From Alphaproteobacteria bacterium (GTDB lineage: Bacteria > Pseudomonadota > Alphaproteobacteria > Micavibrionales > UBA2020): a stretch of 64,000 nucleotides of DNA. The stretch spans positions 62,001 to 126,000 of the forward strand of contig JAICWS010000002.1 of NCBI GenBank assembly GCA_025934695.1, given 5' to 3'. Both the position numbers and the translations under genes were made by a program. Below are positions 38,651-45,628 of the stretch, piece by piece. Position 1 is the stretch's first letter. Each line of letters begins with the position of its first letter. The notes beneath the pieces are model-generated. The model searched no databases. It was not told the DNA's origin and worked only from the letters and a program-made list of their open reading frames with translations.

Positions 38651-39523
38651 ATGTCTGACGAAGGCAAGGAAAAAAAGCCGAACTGGCTGACGCGGTTGTT
38701 CAACAACATCCGCCTCTTCTCCGCGCGTTTCCGGCGCGGGCAGCTCGACAATGCGCTCATCAACTGCGCGAAGACGGGCCGCGATATTCGCGCGGCCTTC
38801 CTCATCGCCTCGGGTGCGAACCCCGAAACCCAGAACAACGCCCCGCTCAAAGAAGCAGCCGCGCGCGGTCACCTGCCCATGCTGCGCCTGCTGCTCAAGC
38901 ACGGCGTGAAGGCGGATGCGGAAAGTTCGGCCGCCCTGCACGAGGCGATCCGCCACGGCGAGCGTAGCGTCGCGAAATTCCTTATGGCCAACGGCGCCGA
39001 CGTGCACGCGAAAGACGAAGAGGCGATCATCATCGCTTCCGCCCAGAATAACGTGCCGATGATCGACCTGATGATTCAAGCGAAAGCCGACGTCAACGCG
39101 CGTCATGGCGAACCTTTGACGACCGCCGCGAAGAACGGGCGGCACCATGTGGTGCGCCAGCTCATCGGCGCGGGCGCAGACGTGCAGGCGAACGATAATG
39201 CCGCGCTCTACTGGGCCTGCCGCCTCGGCCACCGCGGCGTGGCCGAAGTGCTGCTCGACAAGGGCGCCGACATCAATGCGCGTCATGGCCTCCTCGTCGA
39301 CGTGGCGGCCGCCTTCGGTCATCCGTCTGTGCTGAAATTGCTGCTCGAGCGCGGTGCGAAAGTTCCTGACGACGGCGGCCTCGCCCTGCGCTGGGCCGAA
39401 AAGACCCACCAGCCGGTCTGCGTTGCGATCCTCAAAGACCATTTGGCGAAGCATAAGCCCGCGGCCGCCGGACCCGCCTTCCTGCCGCCGCCTGCGCCGC
39501 CACCGAAAGGACCGGTGCCATGA
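38651..39523 (+). CDS. Ankyrin-repeat protein
   Basis: A 290-aa soluble protein made almost wholly of about seven regular ankyrin repeats (residues 40-260), such as GHLPMLRLLLKHGVKADAES, NGRHHVVRQLIGAGADVQAN and GHRGVAEVLLDKGADINARH. The start is basic (MSDEGKEKKPNWLTRLFNNI); the end is Pro/Ala-rich (FLPPPAPPPKGPVP). The stop overlaps the next ATG (ATGA, 39520-39523). With that partner it reproduces the layout of the 33003 gene, ankyrin part plus DPAxW-type domain, but as two chains. Confidence 0.88.
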   Translation: MSDEGKEKKPNWLTRLFNNIRLFSARFRRGQLDNALINCAKTGRDIRAAFLIASGANPETQNNAPLKEAAARGHLPMLRLLLKHGVKADAESSAALHEAIRHGERSVAKFLMANGADVHAKDEEAIIIASAQNNVPMIDLMIQAKADVNARHGEPLTTAAKNGRHHVVRQLIGAGADVQANDNAALYWACRLGHRGVAEVLLDKGADINARHGLLVDVAAAFGHPSVLKLLLERGAKVPDDGGLALRWAEKTHQPVCVAILKDHLAKHKPAAAGPAFLPPPAPPPKGPVP

Positions 39524-40443
39524 CACGCGACGAATGGTATGAAGAGCTGAAAACGGCCCCGCAGGACAAGAAAGACCAGGCGCTTTTCTTTGCCGTCGAA
39601 AACCTCGCATACGAACAGGTAAGCGCGCTGATCCGCGCGGGCGGCAAGCTCAATGGCGGCAGCCAGATGTTCGAATGGGCGCTGCGCCGCACCGACGACA
39701 TGCAGCTCGCGAACATCATGCTCGATTGCGGCTGGCGCTGCCCCGATGCCCGCTACAAAGATCTCTGGTTCTTCTGGGAGGAGGATAAAGAGCAGGCCTA
39801 CCGTACATTGGGCCGCATGCTCAACGCCGGTATGCCCGAAGACGAGCGCTATAAGGCGGCGGCGGGCGCGCTCAAAAAAGGCGATTTCGCCTACCTGGAC
39901 GCCTATGTGGTGCGGCCCGGCGAAGACATGGCGAAAATGATCAACCACGCCGGCTGGGGCCGCCAGAATGTGGCGAACGACCCCAACGATACGCGCGACA
40001 TCAGCCACGCCGACGTCGAAAAATACGTCGCCTGGCGCAATTCGATCACAGAACTATACGACACGGCTTTCGCAGGCGGCGTGACCGAGCAGAAGCTCAA
40101 AGACACCGTTTCTCCCGATGGCATGAGCGGGCTAATGCTGGCCGTGCGCGCCGGCAAGTTCAGCGAGGTCGACAGCTTTTACAAGAGCCACCCGGGCCTG
40201 AACCTCGATGTCGATACGGTGATGAAGGAAGATAAATACGGCCAGACGGTCCTCTCGCTGCTGGGCCAGCGCCTCGAGCTGCAAAAGCTTTTCGCCCCGC
40301 ATTTCTGGAGTTCGCAGCCCGAGGATGCGCTCGAAATCCTCTCCGGCCTGCCCGACATGTACCGCACGCAGGTCGACGCGGCCGACATCGGGCACGCCTC
40401 GGCGCAATCGCGCCAGCGTTTGCGCGCCGGGGCGAAGCCCTAA
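39520..40443 (+). CDS. DPAxW-type domain protein with degenerate repeats (E)
   Basis: A 307-aa soluble protein translated by coupling to the ankyrin gene before it. Residues 1-185 are helical and only faintly ankyrin-like (AYEQVSALIRAGGKLNGGSQ). From about 187 it carries the shared domain: VTEQKLKDTVSPDGMSGLML, AVRAGKFSEV, YGQTVLSLLGQR, KLFAPHFW (APHFW for DPAxW), ILSGLPDMY. It ends RQRLRAGAKP, a variant of the basic tail. It is convergent with a TetR gene 15 bases beyond its stop. Confidence 0.82.
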   Translation: MTRDEWYEELKTAPQDKKDQALFFAVENLAYEQVSALIRAGGKLNGGSQMFEWALRRTDDMQLANIMLDCGWRCPDARYKDLWFFWEEDKEQAYRTLGRMLNAGMPEDERYKAAAGALKKGDFAYLDAYVVRPGEDMAKMINHAGWGRQNVANDPNDTRDISHADVEKYVAWRNSITELYDTAFAGGVTEQKLKDTVSPDGMSGLMLAVRAGKFSEVDSFYKSHPGLNLDVDTVMKEDKYGQTVLSLLGQRLELQKLFAPHFWSSQPEDALEILSGLPDMYRTQVDAADIGHASAQSRQRLRAGAKP

Positions 40444-40458
40444 TTCATATTGGGAAAC

Positions 40459-41043
40459 TCAGGCGGTCAGTGCCTCGAGAGCGACGTCGCGGACGTTGCG
40501 CAGCATTTCCGGCGACATCTTCAGCTTCGACATCGCCCGGATATCCACGCACATCGAGATGATGAACTGCGCCAGTTTCTTCGGGTCGCGGTTCGCGCGG
40601 ATCTGGCCCGCCTTCTGCGCGCGCATGACCGTCTCCGAGAACATCGTCTCGACCTGGTTGGTATAGCCGTGCACGAGCTTCGTGATGTTGTCGTTGATAT
40701 GCGCGATCTCGAGCAGCGAGTTGACGACGAAGCAGCCGGGTCCCGGCGAAACGCCGATGGCCTCGTCCACTACCCAGTTCAGATAGTCGTTAATCGCCTT
40801 CAGCGCGTCGGGCGCTTCATGCACTGCCCGCACCTTGGGCAGCACCTGCTCTTCGAAATTCAACTTCATCGCGGCTTCGAAGACCTTTTCTTTGTCGCCG
40901 AGCGCGTTGTAGACGGAGCCGAGATGCAGGCCCAGCTGTTCAGCCAGGTCGCGCATCGAGGTTTGTTCATAGCCGTGGGCCCAGAAGCTTTCCATGGCGG
41001 TGTGGAGGGCTTTTTCGCGGCAAAATTCCAGTTTGCGTCCCAT
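40459..41043 (-). CDS. TetR/AcrR family transcriptional regulator
   Basis: A 194-aa one-component repressor type. The N-terminal DNA-binding domain (about 5-52) reads CREKALHTAMESFWAHGYEQ, TSMRDLAEQLGLHLGSVYNA then LGDKEKVFEAAM, close to the TetR helix-turn-helix. The C-terminal helical domain contains GPGCFVVNSLLEIAHIN, as in TetR_C groups that bind small hydrophobic ligands. AAGGAT precedes the ATG at 41043. Its position amid ankyrin genes makes it a candidate for binding the shared dyad in their promoters, but a palindrome GAACGATTGTTC at 41214-41225 in its own upstream region is an equally plausible target. Confidence 0.92.
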   Translation of the reverse strand: MGRKLEFCREKALHTAMESFWAHGYEQTSMRDLAEQLGLHLGSVYNALGDKEKVFEAAMKLNFEEQVLPKVRAVHEAPDALKAINDYLNWVVDEAIGVSPGPGCFVVNSLLEIAHINDNITKLVHGYTNQVETMFSETVMRAQKAGQIRANRDPKKLAQFIISMCVDIRAMSKLKMSPEMLRNVRDVALEALTA

Positions 41044-41469
41044 ACTTCAAATCCTTTTTAGGTATAAGTGCCGTATTTACTAACAGTTGCGTTCGTTTGA
41101 TTTTTAGGTGCTCAAAAATAACCACGCCTGAACTAAATATGGGCTTTCAAGCGGTTATGATTGTATAAAGCATCTTTGGCCCCGTTTGCAATCATTCTTA
41201 AAACATTGAATTAGAACGATTGTTCAAGAAACTGCGCGGCGCTGTTAACAATCTTTTCATATGTTGAGCCTAGACTCGAAAGTATCAACCCCCCGTGCGG
41301 ACGAATTGATTAAAACCGCCCCGGGTGACTGTTTTGACTAGGGATTTGGACATTAATTACGTGCATTTATTCCGCCTCAAACCCTTTCAGCCAACCGCCA
41401 GAACCACCGACGGCCGCAGGATTTCCCTGCGCCGCTTTTTTGCCTGTCAAAAGAAGGAGACCGGATACC
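41044..41469. other. A+T-richer intergenic region without a gene
   Basis: A stretch of 426 bases between the divergent TetR gene and a small gene. I see no coding frame with a ribosome site. It holds the palindrome GAACGATTGTTC (41214-41225), GATTGTT and AACAATC arms 22 bases apart close by, and a TTGACT about 41333 without a convincing -10 partner. Confidence 0.5.
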
Positions 41470-41709
41470 ATGGGACAGCTTGATCGTTCGAGCATCGACA
41501 GCTATGAAACCCGCGAACTCGCCTGGGAACTGCAGCAGGACAAGCCCGACACCCAGCGAATCAAGTTCCTTCTCGACAGCCAGGCCGACCTGCGCGCCGC
41601 CATGCGCCTCGGCAACCTGCAGATGAAAGATCTGATGCGAAAGCCCGAGCTGCGCCAGTTGCGCCTGCAAAAGCTTCTCGAACCCGTGCTCGAAAACGCG
41701 GGCCTTTAA
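41470..41709 (+). CDS. 79-aa hypothetical protein
   Basis: A small, charged, helical protein beginning MGQLDRSSIDSYETRELAWE and ending LLEPVLENAGL. The phrase TQRIKFLLDSQADLRAAMRL has the rhythm of one decayed ankyrin repeat, so it may be a remnant of, or an accessory to, the surrounding family. GGAG stands 10 bases before the ATG at 41470. It is convergent with the ankyrin gene at 41729-42313. Confidence 0.6.
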   Translation: MGQLDRSSIDSYETRELAWELQQDKPDTQRIKFLLDSQADLRAAMRLGNLQMKDLMRKPELRQLRLQKLLEPVLENAGL

Positions 41710-41728
41710 AAAATTTACCTGACCGATT

Positions 41729-42313
41729 TTATCTGGGCCGCGGCCCGCGCTTGCGGATGCGCACTGGCGCCTTCACTTTAACCTCGCGGTCGAGACCGCG
41801 GTTGTAGCCTTTCAGATCGTCCTGGAAGCGCGTTTCCTCCGCCTGCGTAATCAGCGCCAGCAAACGCCCCTTCGCGATATGCTTGGGCGTGCGCCCGTCA
41901 AGGTCCTTCGCTTCGATGTCCGCGCCGGCGTCGAGCAGCTCATGCGCGATTTCCGGCTCGTCATAGACGGCGGCCAGGTGCAGCGCGGTCTTTCCCCAGT
42001 GGTTCGCCTGCGCCGTGTCGGCCCCCGCGTCGAGAAGCTTTTTCACGATCGGCAGATGCGCGTGCATGGTGGCCGTCATCAAGGCGGTCTCGCCGCCCGC
42101 GCGCCGCGCGTCGACATCCGCGCCGCGGGCGACCAGTTCTGCGACGATGCCTTCGTGCCCGCCTTCCGCCGCCAGCACGATGGCGGGCGCGCCCCAATCC
42201 GTGCGCGCATCGGGCCGCGCCCCGCGCTCGAGATAACGGCGCGCATCCGCCAGGTTGCCGTCGGCAACCGCGGACAAAAGCCCGGAATCCAGAACCGTCT
42301 GTAGCGCCGCCAT
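41729..42313 (-). CDS. Ankyrin-repeat protein
   Basis: A 194-aa protein with four to five well-kept ankyrin repeats (about 5-150), for example GHEGIVAELVARGADVDARR, GGETALMTATMHAHLPIVKK and WGKTALHLAAVYDEPEIAHE. The C terminus is basic (VKVKAPVRIRKRGPRPR). I placed the start at ATG 42313 because the promoter at 42346-42373 lies downstream of the longer frame's start, which would therefore not be transcribed. The ribosome site is weak. Role: protein-protein binding; partner unknown. Confidence 0.86.
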   Translation of the reverse strand: MAALQTVLDSGLLSAVADGNLADARRYLERGARPDARTDWGAPAIVLAAEGGHEGIVAELVARGADVDARRAGGETALMTATMHAHLPIVKKLLDAGADTAQANHWGKTALHLAAVYDEPEIAHELLDAGADIEAKDLDGRTPKHIAKGRLLALITQAEETRFQDDLKGYNRGLDREVKVKAPVRIRKRGPRPR

Positions 42314-42345
42314 ACTGTCAGGCCATTTTTTTTTGGAACGGCGCC

Positions 42346-42373
42346 ATATTACGCCGCCGTTTGAATATGTCAA
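42346..42373 (-). promoter_or_regulatory. Promoter of the 41729-42313 ankyrin gene
   Basis: Minus strand TTGACA (42368-42373), 16-base spacer, TAATAT (42346-42351), 33 bases before the ATG at 42313. Confidence 0.68.
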
Positions 42374-42428
42374 TCGGCCAGCGCCAGGCGGCGCTTGCAA
42401 GCGGGCGGAAATCGAGGTGTAATGATGT

Positions 42429-42450
42429 ATACATGCCTGTGGGCATGTAT
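42429..42450. promoter_or_regulatory. Perfect palindrome, probable operator of the RHH gene
   Basis: ATACATGCC (42429-42437), TGTG, GGCATGTAT (42442-42450): perfect 9-base arms, centred 40 bases before the ATG of the ribbon-helix-helix gene. Size and position suit autoregulation by an RHH dimer pair. Confidence 0.7.
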
Positions 42451-42479
42451 TTATGGGGTTTAATCCAGGGGGAATTCAT

Positions 42480-42728
42480 ATGGCAAGCCAGATGAGGCGG
42501 CTGCTCGTCACTGCCTTGCGCGAGCTCGACGAAGCCTCGCGCGCGCACCACGCCGCCGCCAAACGTCCGAAAAGCCGCGAAGGCAAAAAAACCATCGCCG
42601 GTCACTTCGCGCCCGAAGCAGCCTGGCAGCTCAAAAAACTCGCTCTCGATCAGCGCGCGACCGTGCAAAGCCTGCTCGAGGAAGCCTTAAGCGATCTGTT
42701 CGAGAAATATCACTTGCCGAGGGTTTAA
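42480..42728 (+). CDS. Ribbon-helix-helix antitoxin-like protein
   Basis: An 82-aa protein. Residues 1-35 are basic (MASQMRRLLVTALRELDEAS, then AAAKRPKSREGKK). The C-terminal part TIAGHFAPEAAWQLKKLALD, QRATVQSLLEEALSDLFEKY matches the antitoxin-like RHH family seen on alphaproteobacterial chromosomes and plasmids (beta strand K-T-I-A-G-H-F, then two helices). AGGGGGA lies 7 bases before ATG 42480. No toxin gene follows, so it is more likely an orphan repressor or ParG/CopG-like regulator. The palindrome at 42429-42450 is its likely operator. Confidence 0.83.
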   Translation: MASQMRRLLVTALRELDEASRAHHAAAKRPKSREGKKTIAGHFAPEAAWQLKKLALDQRATVQSLLEEALSDLFEKYHLPRV

Positions 42729-42882
42729 CGGATTTAATCCGAAAACCCGAAGGGCCGAGGTTTTTTTCAGCTTTTGAAGACCGCACACGTTGAACCGCTC
42801 AGACGTATGCAGGGCAGGGCGTGTGATAATATATCTGCTGAAAAATACGGCATTTTTAGGGTCTTTTCAGTTCGAAAATTAT

Positions 42883-42911
42883 TTGACATAATATTTTGAA
42901 TCATGTAAGGT
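42883..42911 (+). promoter_or_regulatory. Promoter of the 79-aa gene at 42950
   Basis: TTGACA (42883-42888), 17-base spacer, TAAGGT (42906-42911), in an A+T-rich stretch. Confidence 0.55.
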
Positions 42912-42949
42912 TGAGTAAAGTTATCGCCTGTTTGCGGGGAAAGAAGAAC

Positions 42950-43189
42950 GTGTCTGTGTTTAAGGGAAAAGTTACTGGGGTGTTTAATAGCAAGAGCGAT
43001 TTTGTGATTTCGTGGGTCGAAAATGGCGCAGAGCATTTAGGTGCTAATCAGTTCTCTATTGGAAAAAGCCAGACCGATCAAGCTAGCGTTATTGCTGATG
43101 CCGTGGATAAACCTATCGAAGTGACCACTGACAATACAAATCGTGTAACGCAACTTAAAATCGCTGGTCTTCCTGTTCTGTCTCGCTAA
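42950..43189 (+). CDS. 79-aa protein in low-G+C self-contained cassette
   Basis: Unknown family. The product starts MSVFKGKVTGVFNSKSDFVI and ends QLKIAGLPVLSR; it reads as a small beta-rich protein, with no TM. Start GTG 42950 chosen because the promoter at 42883-42911 places the transcript start near 42918, excluding the TTG at 42896; a purine-rich GGGGAAAGAAG precedes it. Base composition and codon choice (gtt, aat, tta, att) are clearly less G+C-rich than the neighbours. With its own promoter and terminator it forms a closed unit, suggestive of recent acquisition. Confidence 0.65.
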   Translation: MSVFKGKVTGVFNSKSDFVISWVENGAEHLGANQFSIGKSQTDQASVIADAVDKPIEVTTDNTNRVTQLKIAGLPVLSR

Positions 43190-43206
43190 CGAAGCGCACC
43201 ACTAAC

Positions 43207-43237
43207 AAAAAAGACCGCCTATATGGCGGTCTTTTTT
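43207..43237. terminator. Bidirectional terminator
   Basis: AAAAAAGACCGCC, loop TATAT, GGCGGTCTTTTTT: a perfect 13-base stem with A and T runs, 17 bases after the 79-aa gene. The following 43238-43414 holds nothing I can support. Confidence 0.93.
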
Positions 43238-43414
43238 GTTGCCTGCAAAGCCCGTTATTTTCTTTAGGATGTATTTATCACGTGATGAACCACGTGGGAT
43301 TGGCGAATAGTTGTAACTGCAGAGTACAAAGCTCGTTCTGAAAGTTGGCGCCTTGACGTTTCAAAAGGAAATGCCTGCGGCGCATCTCTCTTCGTGCGGT
43401 GGAATCTCTTCGAA

Positions 43415-44110
43415 TTAAGAGGACGAGCCGGGCCGGAAGCACAGCGTCTTCATCGGCTTGATCTCGCGCTCTGTTCCCGATGAAGAGACCACTTCCGCCA
43501 GGTGCGTCGCGTTGAGGAACTGTGCGGCCAGCCGGTCGGGTTCGTAGTCGCTGTTTTTGAGCGCCAGCGCTTCGCCCGCCGTTTGACCTTGCGGGTTGCG
43601 GGTATCGACGCGCGCGCCGCCGCGCACCAGCGCCTTCACCGTTTCATAGTGGCTTCTGTTCACCGCGTAGAAAAGCGGCGTCACGCCGCCGACGAGGAAG
43701 TTGGGATTCGCGCCGCCGGCGATCAGCGTTTCCACTGTCTGAGTATAACCATTCAGGGCCGCGCCGAAAATCGCGGTGCGTCCAGTATGCGCGACATGGT
43801 TCGGGTTCGCCTTCGCGTCGAGGAGCCAGCGTGCGGCGTCGGATGCGTCGTGATCGGCGGCATGAAACAGCGGGGTCTGCCCGTGGTAATCGGACTCATC
43901 AATGCGCGCGCCGGCCTCGACCAGCAGCGTCATGATCTTTGGATTGTTCGCCTGCGCGGCCAAGTGCAGCGGACGCTCCTCGGAATGGCCCGCCACGAAG
44001 CTGTGGTAAACCCCTTCCGCTAGGCATTCGGCAACCCAGTCGGCGCGCCCCATGCGGATCGCGTCGACCATCTTCTGTTCGCCTTTTTTCAGGTCAATGT
44101 CGACAGACAT
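43415..44110 (-). CDS. Ankyrin-repeat protein
   Basis: A 231-aa soluble protein with about five ankyrin repeats between residues 10 and 185, such as NNPKIMTLLVEAGARIDESD, YHGQTPLFHAADHDASDAAR and NGYTQTVETLIAGGANPNFL. The C terminus is EREIKPMKTLCFRPGSSS, in which TLCFRP resembles the L-C-L-R-K-P tail of the helical protein at 28894. ATG at 44110 with GGGAAAG upstream. Transcribed from the strong promoter at 44138-44166. Confidence 0.88.
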   Translation of the reverse strand: MSVDIDLKKGEQKMVDAIRMGRADWVAECLAEGVYHSFVAGHSEERPLHLAAQANNPKIMTLLVEAGARIDESDYHGQTPLFHAADHDASDAARWLLDAKANPNHVAHTGRTAIFGAALNGYTQTVETLIAGGANPNFLVGGVTPLFYAVNRSHYETVKALVRGGARVDTRNPQGQTAGEALALKNSDYEPDRLAAQFLNATHLAEVVSSSGTEREIKPMKTLCFRPGSSS

Positions 44111-44137
44111 AATCTTTCCCGTTTAATTCAGGGAGAT

Positions 44138-44166
44138 ACAATATCATTATTATGTAAATAAGTCAA
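44138..44166 (-). promoter_or_regulatory. Promoter with shared 18-base element, ankyrin gene 43415-44110
   Basis: Minus strand TTGACT (44161-44166), 17-base spacer, TATTGT (44138-44143). The plus-strand CATTATTATGTAAATAAG at 44145-44162 is identical to 38568-38585, here in the opposite orientation relative to transcription, as expected for a symmetric operator. Confidence 0.72.
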
Positions 44167-44265
44167 CTATAATAAGGGCAGCGACTGGGTTCTTCGTAAT
44201 TGGCTGAAAAGGCTCGGCCGCCGCGAGCGCGGAATGCTTGCGTCTGGAGAATGCTCCCGACGCAG

Positions 44266-44299
44266 AAAAGGCCCTTTCCGGTTAAGGAAAGGGCCTTTT
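44266..44299. terminator. Terminator after the 44323-44862 gene
   Basis: AAAAGGCCCTTTCC, loop GGTTAA, GGAAAGGGCCTTTT: a perfect 14-base stem with A and T ends, positioned for the leftward gene and usable in both directions. Confidence 0.92.
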
Positions 44300-44322
44300 G
44301 CTGTCTTTCTAAGACTTAACTC

Positions 44323-44862
44323 TTAGAGATCGAAATCGCCGTTGCCGGGTTTTTTCGGCTTGGGCTGGATTTTCGGGATCTTCGGCTTCGGCGCGGGAGG
44401 AGCCGGCGGCTCATCGTCGTTGTCGAAGGTCGGACGGTTCTTCGGCAGGCCGCCGGGAAGGCCGCCACCGAAACCGCCGGGGAAGCCCATGCCGCCGATG
44501 CCGGGCAGGCTGCCGCCCATGATGCTCTTCAGCTCGTCCTGGATCGACTGACCCAGTTCCTGCATCGTGTCGGCGACTTTGTCGTCGGACTGGGCGAGCG
44601 TCTGGATTTTTTCCAGCGTGCGCTTCAGCTCGAGCATGACGGGCATCAGCTTCATCATGATCTTGTTGGGGTTCGGGTTCGGATCCGACGCGGCGAGGTT
44701 CATGCCGTCGTCGATGACTTGGTTGAACTTGTCGCTCAAGGTCTGGAACAGGGGTTGCGCCGCGCCGGTATCCGCGTCAGCCGCTTTTTGAAACGCTGCT
44801 TTCAGGTTGTCGAGCGCCTGCAGGACTTTTTCCGGGTCGGGAGGGGTAAAGCCGAAATTCAC
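44323..44862 (-). CDS. 179-aa helical protein with Gly-rich and Lys/Pro-rich tail
   Basis: Unknown family. Residues 1-115 form a helical bundle (VNFGFTPPDPEKVLQALDNL, MKLMPVMLELKRTLEKIQTL). A Gly/Phe/Pro-rich linker follows (GIGGMGFPGGFGGGLPGGLP), then PKPKIPKIQPKPKKPGNGDF. The Lys/Pro part is close to the tail of the ankyrin protein at 33003 (GLKPKIPKLPKPPAH). I chose GTG 44862, since GGAG lies 7 bases upstream; an in-frame ATG seven codons upstream is possible. A small secreted or complex-forming protein is possible; no signal peptide is seen. Confidence 0.72.
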   Translation of the reverse strand: MNFGFTPPDPEKVLQALDNLKAAFQKAADADTGAAQPLFQTLSDKFNQVIDDGMNLAASDPNPNPNKIMMKLMPVMLELKRTLEKIQTLAQSDDKVADTMQELGQSIQDELKSIMGGSLPGIGGMGFPGGFGGGLPGGLPKNRPTFDNDDEPPAPPAPKPKIPKIQPKPKKPGNGDFDL

Positions 44863-45049
44863 GTGGGGTCTCCTTCGTCTCATGACGTTATGAATTGTGA
44901 TAACGACGAAGAGATTCACAGAATACGGCATCCGAGTCAATATGCCTCAGAAAAGAAAAACGCCGGGGTATAAAACGCAGCATTGTTTTAATGTTTTGGA
45001 AAATACCGGGACGCTTTCCCGATTAAGGGCGCCATGCCATCATGTCGCT

Positions 45050-45433
45050 ATGTCCATCAAAACCGTCTTCAACCAGCTTCGGCTTGGCGACCTGCTCGAC
45101 GCGCATGGGCGCGGCGGAGAAACTTATCTGACGCGCGCGGTCAAGATGGGCCTATTCGACGTGGCGGAAGATTTCATCAATCTCGGCGCCGACCCCAACC
45201 GCCGGAACGCGGCGGGCGAACTGCCGCTCTTCATCGCCTTCGAGAAGCGCGACCGTGTGATGCTCATCACGCTGCTGCAGCGCGGCGCGGATGTGTTCGA
45301 AAAGAAAGACGGGCTCACCCTGCGCGAGCATGCCCTGAAAGCGGGCCTCCCCGACATCGCCGCCTATGCCGCCGGCGCGGAAGAGCAGCGGCTGTCGCTG
45401 GCGTCGGCCATGGGTTGTCGGCCGGGGATGTGA
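45050..45433 (+). CDS. Small ankyrin-repeat protein
   Basis: A 127-aa protein with about three ankyrin repeats: GGETYLTRAVKMGLFDVAED, AAGELPLFIAFEKRDRVMLI, DGLTLREHALKAGLPDIAAY. The start MSIKTVFNQLRLGDLLDAHG is the only ATG giving an all-ankyrin product. It is followed by the 156-base inverted-repeat element. Confidence 0.78.
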   Translation: MSIKTVFNQLRLGDLLDAHGRGGETYLTRAVKMGLFDVAEDFINLGADPNRRNAAGELPLFIAFEKRDRVMLITLLQRGADVFEKKDGLTLREHALKAGLPDIAAYAAGAEEQRLSLASAMGCRPGM

Positions 45434-45465
45434 TTATCTTTTTAGACCGGGCTCTCGCATATGAA

Positions 45466-45621
45466 ACGAAATTCCACCCCGACGAAAGTCGGGGTCCAGT
45501 CATAAACTTCTACCTCGTAAATGTATTGCGTGGCCTGCTCAAGCCGATCGCTGAAAATTTTATGAGATAGAAGTTTGACTAAACTGGACCCCGACTTTCG
45601 TCGGGGTGGAGGTAATTTCGT
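45466..45621. repeat. 156-bp inverted-repeat (MITE-like) element
   Basis: Left arm 45466-45512 and right arm 45568-45621 are reverse complements over about 45 bases, with small gaps near AAACTTCTA/TAGAAGTTT and near the outer ACGAAATT. Each arm contains its own perfect hairpin CCCCGACGAAAGTCGGGG. The 55-base interior has no frame. It looks like a nonautonomous palindromic repeat and may also terminate the two genes that converge on it (45050-45433 and 45629-46840). Confidence 0.82.
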
Positions 45622-45628
45622 AGGATAA

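Noticed and set aside
41214-41225. GAACGATTGTTC as the TetR operator
   Set aside because: Only a 4-base arm palindrome, 170 bases from the gene; kept as a possibility in the notes but too weak to list as a site.
42314-42400. Longer N terminus for the 41729-42313 ankyrin gene
   Set aside because: It would begin upstream of the TTGACA/TAATAT promoter and contains a non-ankyrin, Trp/Lys-rich stretch.
42480-43189. Toxin-antitoxin pair formed by the RHH gene and the 42950 gene
   Set aside because: The genes are 221 bases apart with a separate promoter for the second, differ in composition, and the second product shows no toxin motif.
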